Shown here piece by piece: positions 33,654 to 42,642 of a DNA stretch of 64,000 bases. Numbering within the stretch: the first letter of the stretch is position 1; each line of letters opens with the position of its first letter. Location: assembly GCA_003151975.1 (NCBI GenBank), contig PLZD01000024.1:1-64000 (forward strand), written 5' to 3'. This DNA is from Elusimicrobiota bacterium. Its GTDB lineage: Bacteria; Elusimicrobiota; Elusimicrobia; UBA1565; UBA9628. The notes beneath the pieces are model-generated. The model was not told the DNA's origin, made no database searches, and saw only the letters and a list, made by a program, of their open reading frames with translations. A program made the position numbers and the translations under genes.

Positions 33654-36244
33654 GCGGCCCTTTCCCTTTTCGTTTTCGGCGCTTCCAGCGGCGGCACGTA
33701 GAGCATCAGGCTGGAGTGAATGTCGGGGAAGCGCTTTTCCAGATCGCCTAGACGGAGGACCGCCGGCGGCGAGTCGTACTTCGGGCCGAACATCCAGCAG
33801 CCGTGTCCGGCGGGATAGAAGCGCTCGAGGCTCCGGCGAAAGGCCTTGATCGCGGGTCCCGTGAGCCCGCTGTAGAAGCACGCCAGAAGCGGGAGACTCG
33901 TGTTGAGGTGCTTGGCCGCCTCGACGGCGGGCCGGTCGATGGCCTGGATGCCGCCGAAGTCGTCGCCGAGCCCCTTGCCCGTGTACGCGAGAAGGTGATC
34001 GATCGACGAGACGGCCCCGAAGGTCTCGTGCGGCATGCCGGTTTCCTTGCAGCGCCGGATGAGCTCGACGGCCAAGCCTCCGAAGATCAACGGATGGCCT
34101 CGAGTGACGAAGCCGACCGTGCGCCCCTTGTCGAGTTCCTTGAACATGCTGTTGGCCCACTTCGGCTCGTCCTGCCAGGCTTGGTAGGACGCGGGGCGTA
34201 TGTCCGAGCAGAACTCGGCGAGCAGGTCGCGGACTTCGGCTCCCGCGACGTTATTGAAAACGACGTCGCAGCGGCTGATCGCGTGCAGGACCTCGAGCGA
34301 GGCGGTGTACGGCGGGAAGATGCCCAGGCCGCAAAGATAAAGCATCGGCGGCTTCTGCTTGGCGTTTTTCATGGAATGCCTCTTTCTAAAGGAAGGGTCC
34401 ACCGCGCGCGAGGCGACCCAGTAGAGCCGCGCCCGCATCGAGAGATGGTCCTCTTCCGGGAGTTCCTTCATGAGCCGTCGGAAATCCGCTTCTCCGCAGC
34501 CCTGACGGCGGGCCTTGAAATCGAGGCAGCCCCTGCTAAACACGGCCTCAAGCCGCCCGCGCGCGGAGCCCTTACTGATGAGCTTGCGGATCTCAGCGGC
34601 CGCGGGCGCGCGCCGGCCGCGCTGCACGAGCAGGCGCAGGCGGGCCAAGCGCAGGGTCTCTTCCTCGGGCGCGAGACTGACCGCGCGGTCGAGGTCCCGC
34701 TGAGCGAGGGCAGGACGGTCGGTCAGAATGAAAAGTTCGGCTCTCTTGGCCAGCAGCCAAGGATTTCCTTCGGCGAGCTTGACCCCGCGGTCGAGATCGC
34801 TTTGAGCCTCCGGGTAATTTCTTCTTTGCAGATGGAACTGCGCCCGCCGCGCGTAAAGCCCGGCCCGCGGGCCGGCCGCGCGCAGGGCTTGGTCCATGTC
34901 CGAGAGCGCCTCGGCCACGTACCCCATGTCCGAAAGGATCTGGGCCCGCGCCTCGAGCGACTTCTCGCCGTCGTCGAGAAGCACCGCCGCGTCCGCTTCG
35001 CGTCTGGCCTCCTCGAGCCGGCCGCTCTCGCGAGCGGACATCGCGCGCTCGACGTGAGCGGCGGCCGCGGCTTTCGGCTCCGCGCCCGCCCCAAGCTCCC
35101 GCACGGTCTCGGCGCGCTTTTGGACGGCGAACGCGTCGCCCGGCTTCAACGCCGCGGCCAGGTCCAAGTCCTCCAAGGCCTGGCGCGGGCGCCCGGCCGC
35201 GAGCCTAGCAGCGCCGCGCCGCGCGTAGCCCAGCTCGTAGTCCGGAGACAGCGCGAGCCCTTCGTCGAAGTTCCTCTGCGCGGCGGAGAGATCCCCTTTG
35301 AGCCGCAGCATCTCCCCGCGCCAGATCCGGAACCAGCCGCAGTCGCCTCGCAGCCAGATCGCTCGGTCGATCGCCTCAAAAGCGGGCGCCTTCAAGCCCG
35401 CGTCGAGGCGCGCGCGCGACAGATAAGCCCAGGCCCAAGCGCAATCGGGACGCAGCGCGACGGCGGTCTCAAGATTCTCGAGCCCACCCCGGAACGCGTG
35501 CATCCAGTAGGCTTTGGGATCGCCGTTTGGAACGGAGCCCAACGCGTTGGCCAGGACTCCGATGTCTTCGTCGAGAATGATCGCGGACTCGGCATCGGCC
35601 AGGAACCCTTCGAGATCCTTGAGCTCGAGCTTGGCGCGGGCCCTTAACCGATGAAGCCAGCCCTGCGCCGGCTCGAGGCGGATCGCTTCGTCGAGGCTCG
35701 CGATGGCCTTGCGAGGCGTTTTGAGTCCGGAGAGCGCCAGCGCCCGGCCGACATGCGCCGGAACGCAGCCGGCATCGAGTTTCAGCGCCGCGTCGAAGTC
35801 GGAGAGCGCGTTCCGCCACGAGGGAAGCCGCCCGAGCCCCCGCCACGCCCGCCAAGACGAGACTTTCGGCTCGAGCTTGACGGCGCGATCGATGTCCGCC
35901 GAAGACAGCGACCCGCGAATGCCCGGTCCCAGACGCGCTTCCCAGCGCCAAGCGTAAGCCGCCGCCAGCCGGGGATCGCGAGCCAAAGCCTGATCGAGGC
36001 CCCAGAGCGCGTCGTCGCGCGAGCCTATGAGCCGGCGCGCCCGCGCCGTCTCCGCCATGAGCCTCTCGGACGACGGCAAGGACTGCGCGTCGGTCAGGGC
36101 CCGTCGATACGCCGCGCCGCGCATGATTCCATGCCGCCGGAAACCGTAGCGCGAGGATCTTCCGAGGTGGGTGAGCCGCTCCAGACGCTCGACGACCGAC
36201 GCGCTCCCCTCCCGAGCGAAGACGGCCTCAAGAGGATCGGTCAT
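33650..36244 (-). CDS. Large TPR protein fused to a TP-methylase domain
   Basis: 864 aa, ATG 36244. It begins with D-P-L-E-A-V-F and G-R-S-S-R-Y-G-F-R-R-H, an N-terminal signature shared with the TPR proteins at 39517 and 49461. Residues 50-600 hold about fifteen TPR units, many with W-R-G. The C-terminal domain (about 620-864) opens L-C-G-L-G-I-F-P-P-Y, then V-T-R-G-H-P-L-I-F-G-G and F-Y-P-A-G-H, the best-kept TP-methylase motifs of the fusions. SAM-dependent methylation of a TPR-bound protein is a plausible inference. No signal peptide. Confidence 0.8.
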   Translation of the reverse strand: MTDPLEAVFAREGSASVVERLERLTHLGRSSRYGFRRHGIMRGAAYRRALTDAQSLPSSERLMAETARARRLIGSRDDALWGLDQALARDPRLAAAYAWRWEARLGPGIRGSLSSADIDRAVKLEPKVSSWRAWRGLGRLPSWRNALSDFDAALKLDAGCVPAHVGRALALSGLKTPRKAIASLDEAIRLEPAQGWLHRLRARAKLELKDLEGFLADAESAIILDEDIGVLANALGSVPNGDPKAYWMHAFRGGLENLETAVALRPDCAWAWAYLSRARLDAGLKAPAFEAIDRAIWLRGDCGWFRIWRGEMLRLKGDLSAAQRNFDEGLALSPDYELGYARRGAARLAAGRPRQALEDLDLAAALKPGDAFAVQKRAETVRELGAGAEPKAAAAAHVERAMSARESGRLEEARREADAAVLLDDGEKSLEARAQILSDMGYVAEALSDMDQALRAAGPRAGLYARRAQFHLQRRNYPEAQSDLDRGVKLAEGNPWLLAKRAELFILTDRPALAQRDLDRAVSLAPEEETLRLARLRLLVQRGRRAPAAAEIRKLISKGSARGRLEAVFSRGCLDFKARRQGCGEADFRRLMKELPEEDHLSMRARLYWVASRAVDPSFRKRHSMKNAKQKPPMLYLCGLGIFPPYTASLEVLHAISRCDVVFNNVAGAEVRDLLAEFCSDIRPASYQAWQDEPKWANSMFKELDKGRTVGFVTRGHPLIFGGLAVELIRRCKETGMPHETFGAVSSIDHLLAYTGKGLGDDFGGIQAIDRPAVEAAKHLNTSLPLLACFYSGLTGPAIKAFRRSLERFYPAGHGCWMFGPKYDSPPAVLRLGDLEKRFPDIHSSLMLYVPPLEAPKTKRERAA

Positions 36245-36285
36245 GTGCGGTGAGCCCGCAGCGCGAGGCTCTTGACCACCAGTTT

Positions 36286-37548
36286 CTACCTGGGCTTCGG
36301 CTTCGAGTGAGGCCCGCCGGGAGCGATCACGGCGCCCGGGGCTTTCAATTCTCGAAGCCGTTCGCCCAGCTCAGCGATCTTCTCCTCCCGCGTGTCGACC
36401 TTGTCGGCCAGGTCTCCCTTCGAGGCCGTTTCGATCTGCATCAGCCGCGCGTGGGCCTCATCCAGCGTGGCGGTCACGGTTTTTTCACTCCCCGTGATGA
36501 AGGTCGTGGAGTCTTGTTTGCGCTTGTTGGTTTCGCTCGCGGCATTGGCGTTGGTGGTCGGGTAGTGGACCTTCAAATCGCAATAGCCCGCCACGACCTT
36601 CTGCGCGATCGGGTCGCAGCTGCGAATTCCGCCGCCCGCCATGGCGCGGCAGAACGGACGGTCGCCGCACAGGGCGAGGTTCTTCGCCGCGTGCGACTTG
36701 TGGAAGGCCAGATAATCGGGGCATGACTCGCTGGTCTCCTTGCCTCGGGCGTCCCGGGCGCAGTCCTGCCTGCCGTTGAGGATGTTGATTAAGGAATTGC
36801 AGCCCTGCACTCCCTTCTGACCCATGAGATCGGAAGTCAATTTCCCGCAAGTACTCGCAGGGTCGGTGAAATTAGCCAGGACGCCGCAGGCACGGGGGAT
36901 GGCCTCCGCCAGGTTTCCTTTCATGTTGGGCTCGGGATCGCGCCGGAAGAACTCCGAGCAGGCCGTGACGGCGTCGGGGTTGTGGCTGATGAGCGCCCGG
37001 ATCATGTTGTTCTCCAAAAACATATACCAACATTGATTCTTGGGCAACTTCGACATGGTCGTCTCATCATCCTTATCTTGATCCAAGTTCGCTAGGAGGT
37101 CGCACCGTGACCCGCTCCCCGCGGCCACGGCCGCGCACCTATAATATCCGGTGAGCTGAGAGATCAACGCCCGCTTGCGCTGCTGGAGCTCGGGCTGCTG
37201 CTGGTAGAATGTGAAGGGCAACGCCTTCGCCGCCGCGGCTTCCTTTATGATCGAATCCGGCGTGGTCGCGGACCGGCACGACGCCTCGTCACGAGGCGCC
37301 GCCGGCGGCCGGCTCAACGCGGCGGAAGTCTCCATTTCCTTGATCAGGGTCTCGGATTCGGCCAGCAAATGGTCCACTTTCTCGAAGAGAGCGCCTGCGG
37401 CGCCGCTGTTGGTCGCAACCGGCGACGGCGGCGGCGCCATCAGCGGGTCGGAGGCCTGCGCGGCCAAGGAGATGAATAGGATGGACACGAGACTCAAGAA
37501 CAGCGGCTTTCGGAGCGGCTGGTTTGAGGAATATGGGAAGAAAATCAT
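36286..37548 (-). CDS. Exported Cys-rich protein (C-G-x4-C-R-x-M family)
   Basis: 420 aa. ATG 37548 is required for the signal peptide (about 1-32, with R-K before the hydrophobic core) and lies 7 bases after the -10 box, so the transcript looks leaderless. The mature protein has about 16 Cys in helical units; the motif C-G-D-R-P-F-C-R-A-M near residue 300 is shared with the C-terminal domain of the dihaem proteins. The last 80 residues form a coiled coil. It heads the block leading to the TP-methylase and dihaem genes, and may be their exported partner or substrate. Confidence 0.7.
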   Translation of the reverse strand: MIFFPYSSNQPLRKPLFLSLVSILFISLAAQASDPLMAPPPSPVATNSGAAGALFEKVDHLLAESETLIKEMETSAALSRPPAAPRDEASCRSATTPDSIIKEAAAAKALPFTFYQQQPELQQRKRALISQLTGYYRCAAVAAGSGSRCDLLANLDQDKDDETTMSKLPKNQCWYMFLENNMIRALISHNPDAVTACSEFFRRDPEPNMKGNLAEAIPRACGVLANFTDPASTCGKLTSDLMGQKGVQGCNSLINILNGRQDCARDARGKETSESCPDYLAFHKSHAAKNLALCGDRPFCRAMAGGGIRSCDPIAQKVVAGYCDLKVHYPTTNANAASETNKRKQDSTTFITGSEKTVTATLDEAHARLMQIETASKGDLADKVDTREEKIAELGERLRELKAPGAVIAPGGPHSKPKPR

Positions 37549-37554
37549 GTTTGG

Positions 37555-37583
37555 AGTATAACAGTTGGCTCCAATGCCGTCAA
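37555..37583 (-). promoter_or_regulatory. Leaderless promoter for the 37548-to-24991 block
   Basis: TTGACG (37578-37583), 17-bp spacer containing ATTGGAG, TATACT (37555-37560), then six bases and ATG 37548. The stretch from CCAACTG to the ATG is almost the same as in the bcp promoter. Confidence 0.8.
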
Positions 37584-37623
37584 TCCGCGCCCCGGCCCGG
37601 GCTTAGGCCCGTTTTTCTCCTTC

Positions 37624-37652
37624 TTGAACTTGCTTCATAGCGGTGTTATACT
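37624..37652 (+). promoter_or_regulatory. Promoter for the Cys-rich/TPR/DUF4932 plus-strand unit
   Basis: TTGAAC (37624-37629), 17-bp spacer, TATACT (37647-37652). It is followed by a strong Shine-Dalgarno AAGGGGTGA at 37668-37676. Confidence 0.65.
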
Positions 37653-37683
37653 TTGCCTAGCTTCGTTAAGGGGTGATGATGTG

Positions 37684-38733
37684 ATGCTAGCGTCGCTGGT
37701 CCTGTCGGCCATGTTGCGCTCGCAAACCGCCGCCGCGGCAAGCCAGCCTGATCCCGGAGACCCGGAGATCCCCGGGGTCGACGAGCAGCTCAGCATCGCG
37801 GACACGACGCTGGCAAAGCTCGAGCGCTCGATGGCCGGCGCGATTCCGGAAGAGCGGAGGACCGCGGCGGCCGTCGTCAATGAGTGCCGCGCCTCGTTTT
37901 CCATCGATAAAACCCTCAAGGACCTTTCGTCGGGGGCGTATTCGCTGGAGGATCAGAAGACGATCAAGGAGGGAATTCTGTTGCCCGCGGGCTGGTATTT
38001 CGTCTACAAGGCCTTCGCCGCCCGGAGCCCCGAGCTCTGCTCGGCGCTGAGCCCATTCCAATATAACGTGAGCGCGCTGGCCCGGCTCCCAGGGGAAGAG
38101 TGGTGCCGGCACGAATACAAGCAGATGGTCTTTGCGCGCGAGCTGAATTCCCCCTCCCCGCGCTTCGCCGAGGCGTGCTCCTCCCTCATCGATGATGGAT
38201 ACTCCGGTCTATTAAAGGATAGCCCGGATGCGGTCGCCGAGGAGTGCCGGATCATCGAGCGAAACAGGCGAGACGCCGGCGCGGCCTGCGCCGCGCTGGC
38301 GCCGAGGTTCGAAAAGCCGGAGTATATCGAGGACTGCCGATGCGGGCTGGGCGAGATGACGGGCAGACCGGACCTCTGCACGACGCCGCGCGGCGACCCC
38401 TCGGGCGGACACGCGGAGCATCATGCGGGTTTCGCGGCCTTCAGCCGCGCCTACCGCGCCAAGAACCCCGGGATTTGCGGAAAGTCGCTCATGTGCCGGC
38501 GGATCATGGGCGTCGACGTCTCGGGCCAGCTCGCCGCGCAAGCGCGGGACGTCGTCTGCAAGGATCAGAGGCGGATCGTCTCGGCGAAGCTGAAGGACGC
38601 CGCCGCGGAACTGTCCAAGCTCGCCGCCCGCGGCGACGCTTCCGGCGCTCCCCTCTCGCTCGAGATGCGCAAGCGCATGGAGCGGCTGGCCATTCTGCGC
38701 TATCGGCTCTCGCAGGATGAGAAGGTTCACTAG
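37684..38733 (+). CDS. Exported Cys-rich protein (C-G-x4-C-R-x-M family)
   Basis: 349 aa. ATG 37684 (or GTG 37681) follows AAGGGGTGA by 7-10 bases. A short hydrophobic N-terminus (about 1-18) is a modest signal peptide. About 14 Cys lie in repeated helical units of the type W-C-R-x-E-Y-x-x-M-V-F-A-R-E. The motif C-G-K-S-L-M-C-R-R-I-M is near residue 275. Tandem paralogue of the next gene, with which it shares a perfect 29-bp stretch. Function unknown; disulfide-bonded and periplasmic by composition. Confidence 0.7.
   Translation: MLASLVLSAMLRSQTAAAASQPDPGDPEIPGVDEQLSIADTTLAKLERSMAGAIPEERRTAAAVVNECRASFSIDKTLKDLSSGAYSLEDQKTIKEGILLPAGWYFVYKAFAARSPELCSALSPFQYNVSALARLPGEEWCRHEYKQMVFARELNSPSPRFAEACSSLIDDGYSGLLKDSPDAVAEECRIIERNRRDAGAACAALAPRFEKPEYIEDCRCGLGEMTGRPDLCTTPRGDPSGGHAEHHAGFAAFSRAYRAKNPGICGKSLMCRRIMGVDVSGQLAAQARDVVCKDQRRIVSAKLKDAAAELSKLAARGDASGAPLSLEMRKRMERLAILRYRLSQDEKVH
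37882..37910 (+). repeat. 29-bp perfect direct repeat, copy 1
   Basis: Identical to 38810-38838. It encodes E-C-R-A-S-F-S-I-D at the same place in both Cys-rich paralogues, while flanking codons differ. Confidence 0.85.
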
Positions 38734-39520
38734 CGTGCGCGGCCCGTTGCTGCTCTGTCTCGCGCTCACGGCCTTGATGGGCTCGCACGAGGCTCTTGGC
38801 GGGCCAAGAGAGTGCCGCGCCTCGTTTTCCATCGATAAGGACATCAAAGATCTCTCGTCGGCGGCCGCCGGGCTCGGCCAAAAGCCGGCCAGAGACGTTT
38901 TTTCCGTCGGGTTCTACGTCGCCTACAAAGCCTTCGCCGCCCGCAAGCCCAAGCTCTGCGCGCAGTTGAGGTCCTTGGATTTCATGGCCGGCCTGGACGA
39001 TGCGATGGTGAATGGAGAGCAGTGGTGCCGCGGAGAATACGCGAAGATGGTCTTCGCGCGCGAGTTCAATGAGCCCTCTCCGAATTTCGCCGCGGCGTGC
39101 CGACGCTTCATCTCCGACCTTCCCGGAAGAAAGAAAAAAAGCCCGGAGGAGGCGGCACGGGCGTGCGTCATCATCGCGCGCGACAGGCTGCGCCCGGCCG
39201 AACTCTGCGAAGAGTTGGCGTCGGGATTCGATATGCGGAGCGAGCTTCCGGAATGCCTCTGCGCCTTCGGCGCGCTGACGGGCCAGACGGAGCCCTGCGC
39301 GCGGCACGTCGCGCGCACTCCCCGGCACGTGGGCCCGAGGGATGAGGACGCCTACGCGGCCTTGAGCGCCGCGCATCAAGCCAAGGATCCCGCGCTGTGC
39401 GGCGAGTCGCTCATGTGCCGGCAGATCATGGGCGTCGACGTCACCGGCGAGTTCGCGGCGAAAGCGAGGGACGCGGCCTGCGGGGACGCTCCCGCCGCGG
39501 CCGAGGAGAGCAAGCCGTGA
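38717..39520 (+). CDS. Exported Cys-rich protein (C-G-x4-C-R-x-M family)
   Basis: 267 aa from ATG 38717, overlapping the previous gene by 17 bases; GTG 38735 with AGAAGG upstream is an alternative start. Signal peptide about 1-28. Shorter paralogue of 37684-38733: same E-C-R-A-S-F-S-I-D opening, the W-C-R-G-E-Y-A-K-M-V-F-A-R-E unit, and C-G-E-S-L-M-C-R-Q-I-M near the end, but no C-terminal coiled coil. Its TGA overlaps the GTG of the TPR gene. Confidence 0.7.
   Translation: MRRFTSVRGPLLLCLALTALMGSHEALGGPRECRASFSIDKDIKDLSSAAAGLGQKPARDVFSVGFYVAYKAFAARKPKLCAQLRSLDFMAGLDDAMVNGEQWCRGEYAKMVFAREFNEPSPNFAAACRRFISDLPGRKKKSPEEAARACVIIARDRLRPAELCEELASGFDMRSELPECLCAFGALTGQTEPCARHVARTPRHVGPRDEDAYAALSAAHQAKDPALCGESLMCRQIMGVDVTGEFAAKARDAACGDAPAAAEESKP
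38810..38838 (+). repeat. 29-bp perfect direct repeat, copy 2
   Basis: Second copy of the repeat at 37882-37910. A second near-identical patch lies around the C-R-x-I-M-G-V-D-V codons of both genes. Confidence 0.85.
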
Positions 39521-41343
39521 CGCGCGGCGGCCGAGACCCCCTGGAGGCGGCCCTGCGCCGGCCCGGCGGCGTAGATGTTTTTTCAGCTCTTGCCGCCGTG
39601 GCCAATGTCGGCCGCTCGTCGCGCTACGACCGCCGCCGCCACGCGGCTTTCGCCGCGCGAGATTACGAGCGGGCGCTCGCGGCGGCGCCGCCGTCGGTCG
39701 ACGCGTGGTCGTGGGCCCGCCGCGGGCGCCTCTTAAGCCTCTTGGGCCGCCGCGCGCAAGCCGCGCGGGCCTTTACGGCCGCTCTGGCCAAAGACCGAGG
39801 GCTCGCCGCGGCGCACGCGTGGGCGTGGGAGGCAGGTGCGCAGAAGAGTTTCGGCGCGCTCGACCGAGCGATTATCAATGACGCGCGTTGCCCCGTCTGG
39901 CCGGCGTGGCGCGGGACGGCGCGGCTGGCCGAAGCGCGAGGCAAGAGCGCGACGACAGCAGCGCTGCGCGATCTCGAGCGGTCGCTCGCTCTCGATGGCG
40001 GCTTCGCGCCGGCCTTGGCCGCCGCCGCCGTGGCGCAGAGTCGGCTTGGCCGAAGCCGCGCGGCCCTAAATCTGCTGGACGAGGCCCTGCGCCGTCATTC
40101 CCGCGAGGCGTGGCTCTACCGGCTGCGCGCGCGCCTGCTCCTGGCCGCGGGAGAAGAGGACGGGTTCGTGCGCGATTTGGAGGAAGGGCTCGCTCTCGAC
40201 GAGGGCCTCGGCGACTTCGCGAAGATCTTCGGGGAAATGTCCAGCTACTCGCCGAGCCGGCTCGCCGCCGCCGCCGATCGTTTTCTCGCGAAGCGTCCGC
40301 GCGTGTTCTGGATGCTCGCTTTTCGCGGCGACTGCCGCCGCTCGCCGGAGGTCAACGATTTCGCCGGAGCCGTCAGAGATTTCGAGGAGGCCGTAGCGCT
40401 CCGGCCGGACTGCCCCTGGGCCTGGGCGTATCTGTCCCGCGCGAGGATCACCAACGCTTCCCCCGCGTCGGCGCTCGAGGCCATCGATCGCGCCGCGGCG
40501 CTGGCGCCGCGCTGCGGTTGGATTCATGTCTGGCGCGGCGAGCTCTTGAGAAGGCTCGGTCGGCACGGTATGGCTTTGCGCGAGTTTAACGCCGGCCTCA
40601 AGGCGGACCCCGATTACGAATTCGGCTACGCTTGGCGCGCGGGGACCTTGCGGGTCCTCGGCCGAAGCGCCGAGGCCGTCGCCGACCTGACGCTCGCCAT
40701 CGCGCTCGACCCCGCCTACGCGTGGAGCCTCAACGAGCGCTCGCTGGCGCTGCGCGGCCTCGGGCGCATCAGTGAGGCGCTCGAAGACCTCGACGCCGCG
40801 GCGGCCCGCGATCCGAAATACGTCTGGTGCGAGGACCCCGCGGCGCGGCCGCGCGCGCTCCAGGAACTGGACGCGGAGCTCCGCCGCGATCCCCGCAACG
40901 CGCGCGCGTGGTCGTGGCGCGGCGACGCGAACATCAGGCTCGGCGATCCCGGAGCGGCCCTGGCGGATCTGCGCCACGCCATCGCGCTGGCCCCTCGCCA
41001 GGGCGGTCTGCGCGCGCTGCGCGCCCGCGCTCTCGACGCCCTGGGGCGGCGCCGCGAGGCGCTGCGCGAATTAGATTTGGCGGCCCGCCTCTCGCCGCGA
41101 CCGGAGACCTTCCTCTGGCGCGGGCTGCTCAAGCGCGGCCTCGGACGCCTGCGCGAGGCGCTGAGCGACCTGCGCCGCGCCGCGCGCCTCGACCGCCGTT
41201 CGGCGCAGATCCTGTTCTGGAAGGGCGAAGTGGAGCTCTCGCTCGGGCTCAAACGCAGCGCGCGGCGCTCGCTCTCATCCGCCGTCGGGATGGACCGCGG
41301 CAACGACCGCGCCAGAGAGCTTCTCCGCCAGGCCTATTCATGA
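39517..41343 (+). CDS. Large TPR (WRG-type) protein
   Basis: 608 aa from GTG 39517 (GTGA overlap). The upstream frame is Arg-rich shadow sequence. Starts with D-P-L-E-A and G-R-S-S-R-Y like the methylase fusion at 33650, but carries no enzyme domain. About 16 helical repeats with A-W-R-G or V-W-R-G-E-L. No signal peptide, so cytoplasmic although both neighbours are exported. A scaffold or recognition protein is the simplest guess. Confidence 0.75.
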   Translation: MTRGGRDPLEAALRRPGGVDVFSALAAVANVGRSSRYDRRRHAAFAARDYERALAAAPPSVDAWSWARRGRLLSLLGRRAQAARAFTAALAKDRGLAAAHAWAWEAGAQKSFGALDRAIINDARCPVWPAWRGTARLAEARGKSATTAALRDLERSLALDGGFAPALAAAAVAQSRLGRSRAALNLLDEALRRHSREAWLYRLRARLLLAAGEEDGFVRDLEEGLALDEGLGDFAKIFGEMSSYSPSRLAAAADRFLAKRPRVFWMLAFRGDCRRSPEVNDFAGAVRDFEEAVALRPDCPWAWAYLSRARITNASPASALEAIDRAAALAPRCGWIHVWRGELLRRLGRHGMALREFNAGLKADPDYEFGYAWRAGTLRVLGRSAEAVADLTLAIALDPAYAWSLNERSLALRGLGRISEALEDLDAAAARDPKYVWCEDPAARPRALQELDAELRRDPRNARAWSWRGDANIRLGDPGAALADLRHAIALAPRQGGLRALRARALDALGRRREALRELDLAARLSPRPETFLWRGLLKRGLGRLREALSDLRRAARLDRRSAQILFWKGEVELSLGLKRSARRSLSSAVGMDRGNDRARELLRQAYS

Positions 41344-42500
41344 TCGTCGCTTTGCTGGCTCTAATTTTCGCGCTGCCGCTGAGCGCACAGACGCTCGAGA
41401 TCAAGACTGATCCGCGCGTCGACCTCGTGGGACTGGTCCAGCAGTTGGCGGGAGACAACTCCTTCAAACGCGAGCGCCCGCTCAAGGACATTCTCGCCCG
41501 CTTCAAACCGTGGCGCGGCCATCCCGTCGTCAAGCGGCTCGCGCGCCTGAGCAAACGCGGCTTCGGCGGCAATCTGCCGTCAAATTACGCCGTCTATCTG
41601 ACGACCTCGACGCCGCTGCGCGAGGAGTATCCCGCCCCGGCCTTCTTCTCCGACGCCTGCGGCGGGCGCGCGGAGCTCGACGCCTTCCGCGCGGAGCTCG
41701 ACGACTTCGCGCGCCAGTCGGGGTTCTTCGCTTGGGAGGCCTCATCGGCCTCACTATCGGGCGCTCTGGCCGACGCATTGAAGCGCGACATGGGGCGGAC
41801 CGATTTCGAGGGCCCGCTCGTCGACTATTTGGGACTGCGCACCTGGCGCCGCTGGACGGTCGTGCCGAGCCCGTTCTACCCGCCCGGCGGCAGCAGCTCC
41901 TGGGTGCTCGAGGAAAAGCCGGGCCGGCCCGACGTCTTCGTTGTCATCGGCCCGACCTGGTCGCGCGGCGAGCCCCCCAGGGGCTGGGAGCCCTCCTTCG
42001 GCAAGGCGGCCGACATCGCCACCTACATCTGGGCCGAGCCGATCTTCTCGACGGCCTATTTCATGTACGAGGCCTGCCACCCGCTCGCGCGCGCCCCGGC
42101 CGACGTATGCTCCGCGTCGCCGGGGCTCGGCAACGCCGAGGACTGCGTCGAGCGGCAATGGGTGAACGCCGTGATCGGTCGAGTACTCCATCTCGCGTTC
42201 GGCCCCGAGGCGGAGGGAGTCCCCGGCTATCTGCCGGCGCCGAAGGCGCGTGAGGCGCTCGATCGCTTTCTGACCCGCTATGAAGGCGCCAGGGAGCGTT
42301 ATCCCGACCTGGTCTCGGCGACGAGCGAATTGTTCGCGCCTTTCCAGGCCGACAAGGCTCCTCCCGACTGCCGCATCGTGGACCGCGGCCGCCTGAAGGA
42401 GGAGGTCTACTCCCGACGGCTGCGATACTACGTGCTGTCGAAGCTGGAGCGTCATCGCGATCCCGAGCTCGAGCGGCTGCGCGACGAACTGGAGAAGTAG
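41340..42500 (+). CDS. Exported DUF4932-like protein with altered HExxH
   Basis: 386 aa from ATG 41340 (ATGA overlap). Signal peptide about 1-17. It keeps the D-P-R-V-D-L opening and the C-V-E block, but the metal motif reads Y-E-A-C-H: Glu and the second His are kept and the first His is Tyr. It may be inactive or bind a different ligand. The C-terminal R-Y-P-D-L block remains. Confidence 0.7.
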   Translation: MIVALLALIFALPLSAQTLEIKTDPRVDLVGLVQQLAGDNSFKRERPLKDILARFKPWRGHPVVKRLARLSKRGFGGNLPSNYAVYLTTSTPLREEYPAPAFFSDACGGRAELDAFRAELDDFARQSGFFAWEASSASLSGALADALKRDMGRTDFEGPLVDYLGLRTWRRWTVVPSPFYPPGGSSSWVLEEKPGRPDVFVVIGPTWSRGEPPRGWEPSFGKAADIATYIWAEPIFSTAYFMYEACHPLARAPADVCSASPGLGNAEDCVERQWVNAVIGRVLHLAFGPEAEGVPGYLPAPKAREALDRFLTRYEGARERYPDLVSATSELFAPFQADKAPPDCRIVDRGRLKEEVYSRRLRYYVLSKLERHRDPELERLRDELEK

Positions 42501-42586
42501 AACGGACTCGAGCTATTCCTTAGTATATAGCCTCAATTCCACTTTGCCAACCATGGCGTCTTGACATTCGGTGGCAGAAAAAACCC

Positions 42587-42615
42587 TTGACAGGAATTGT
42601 AATCCGAGGTATCCT
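42587..42615 (+). promoter_or_regulatory. Promoter for the TRAP-binding-protein unit
   Basis: TTGACA (42587-42592), 17-bp spacer, TATCCT (42610-42615). A second TTGACA at 42561-42566 has no matching -10. The ATG at 42622 lies six bases after the box, but ATG 42643 behind AAAGGGGG is the better start. The 142-base gap 42501-42642 holds nothing else I can identify. Confidence 0.75.
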
Positions 42616-42642
42616 TGAGAAATGAAGAAAGGGGGAATCTCA

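Noticed and set aside
22548-36244. Classic borosin with the core peptide fused to the methyltransferase C-terminus
   Set aside because: None of the four TP-methylase proteins has the long C-terminal extension or repeated hydrophobic core; the domains end within a few residues of the fold.
42561-42589. Second promoter from TTGACA at 42561-42566
   Set aside because: The bases at the 16-18 bp distance (around 42583-42590) do not resemble a -10 box.
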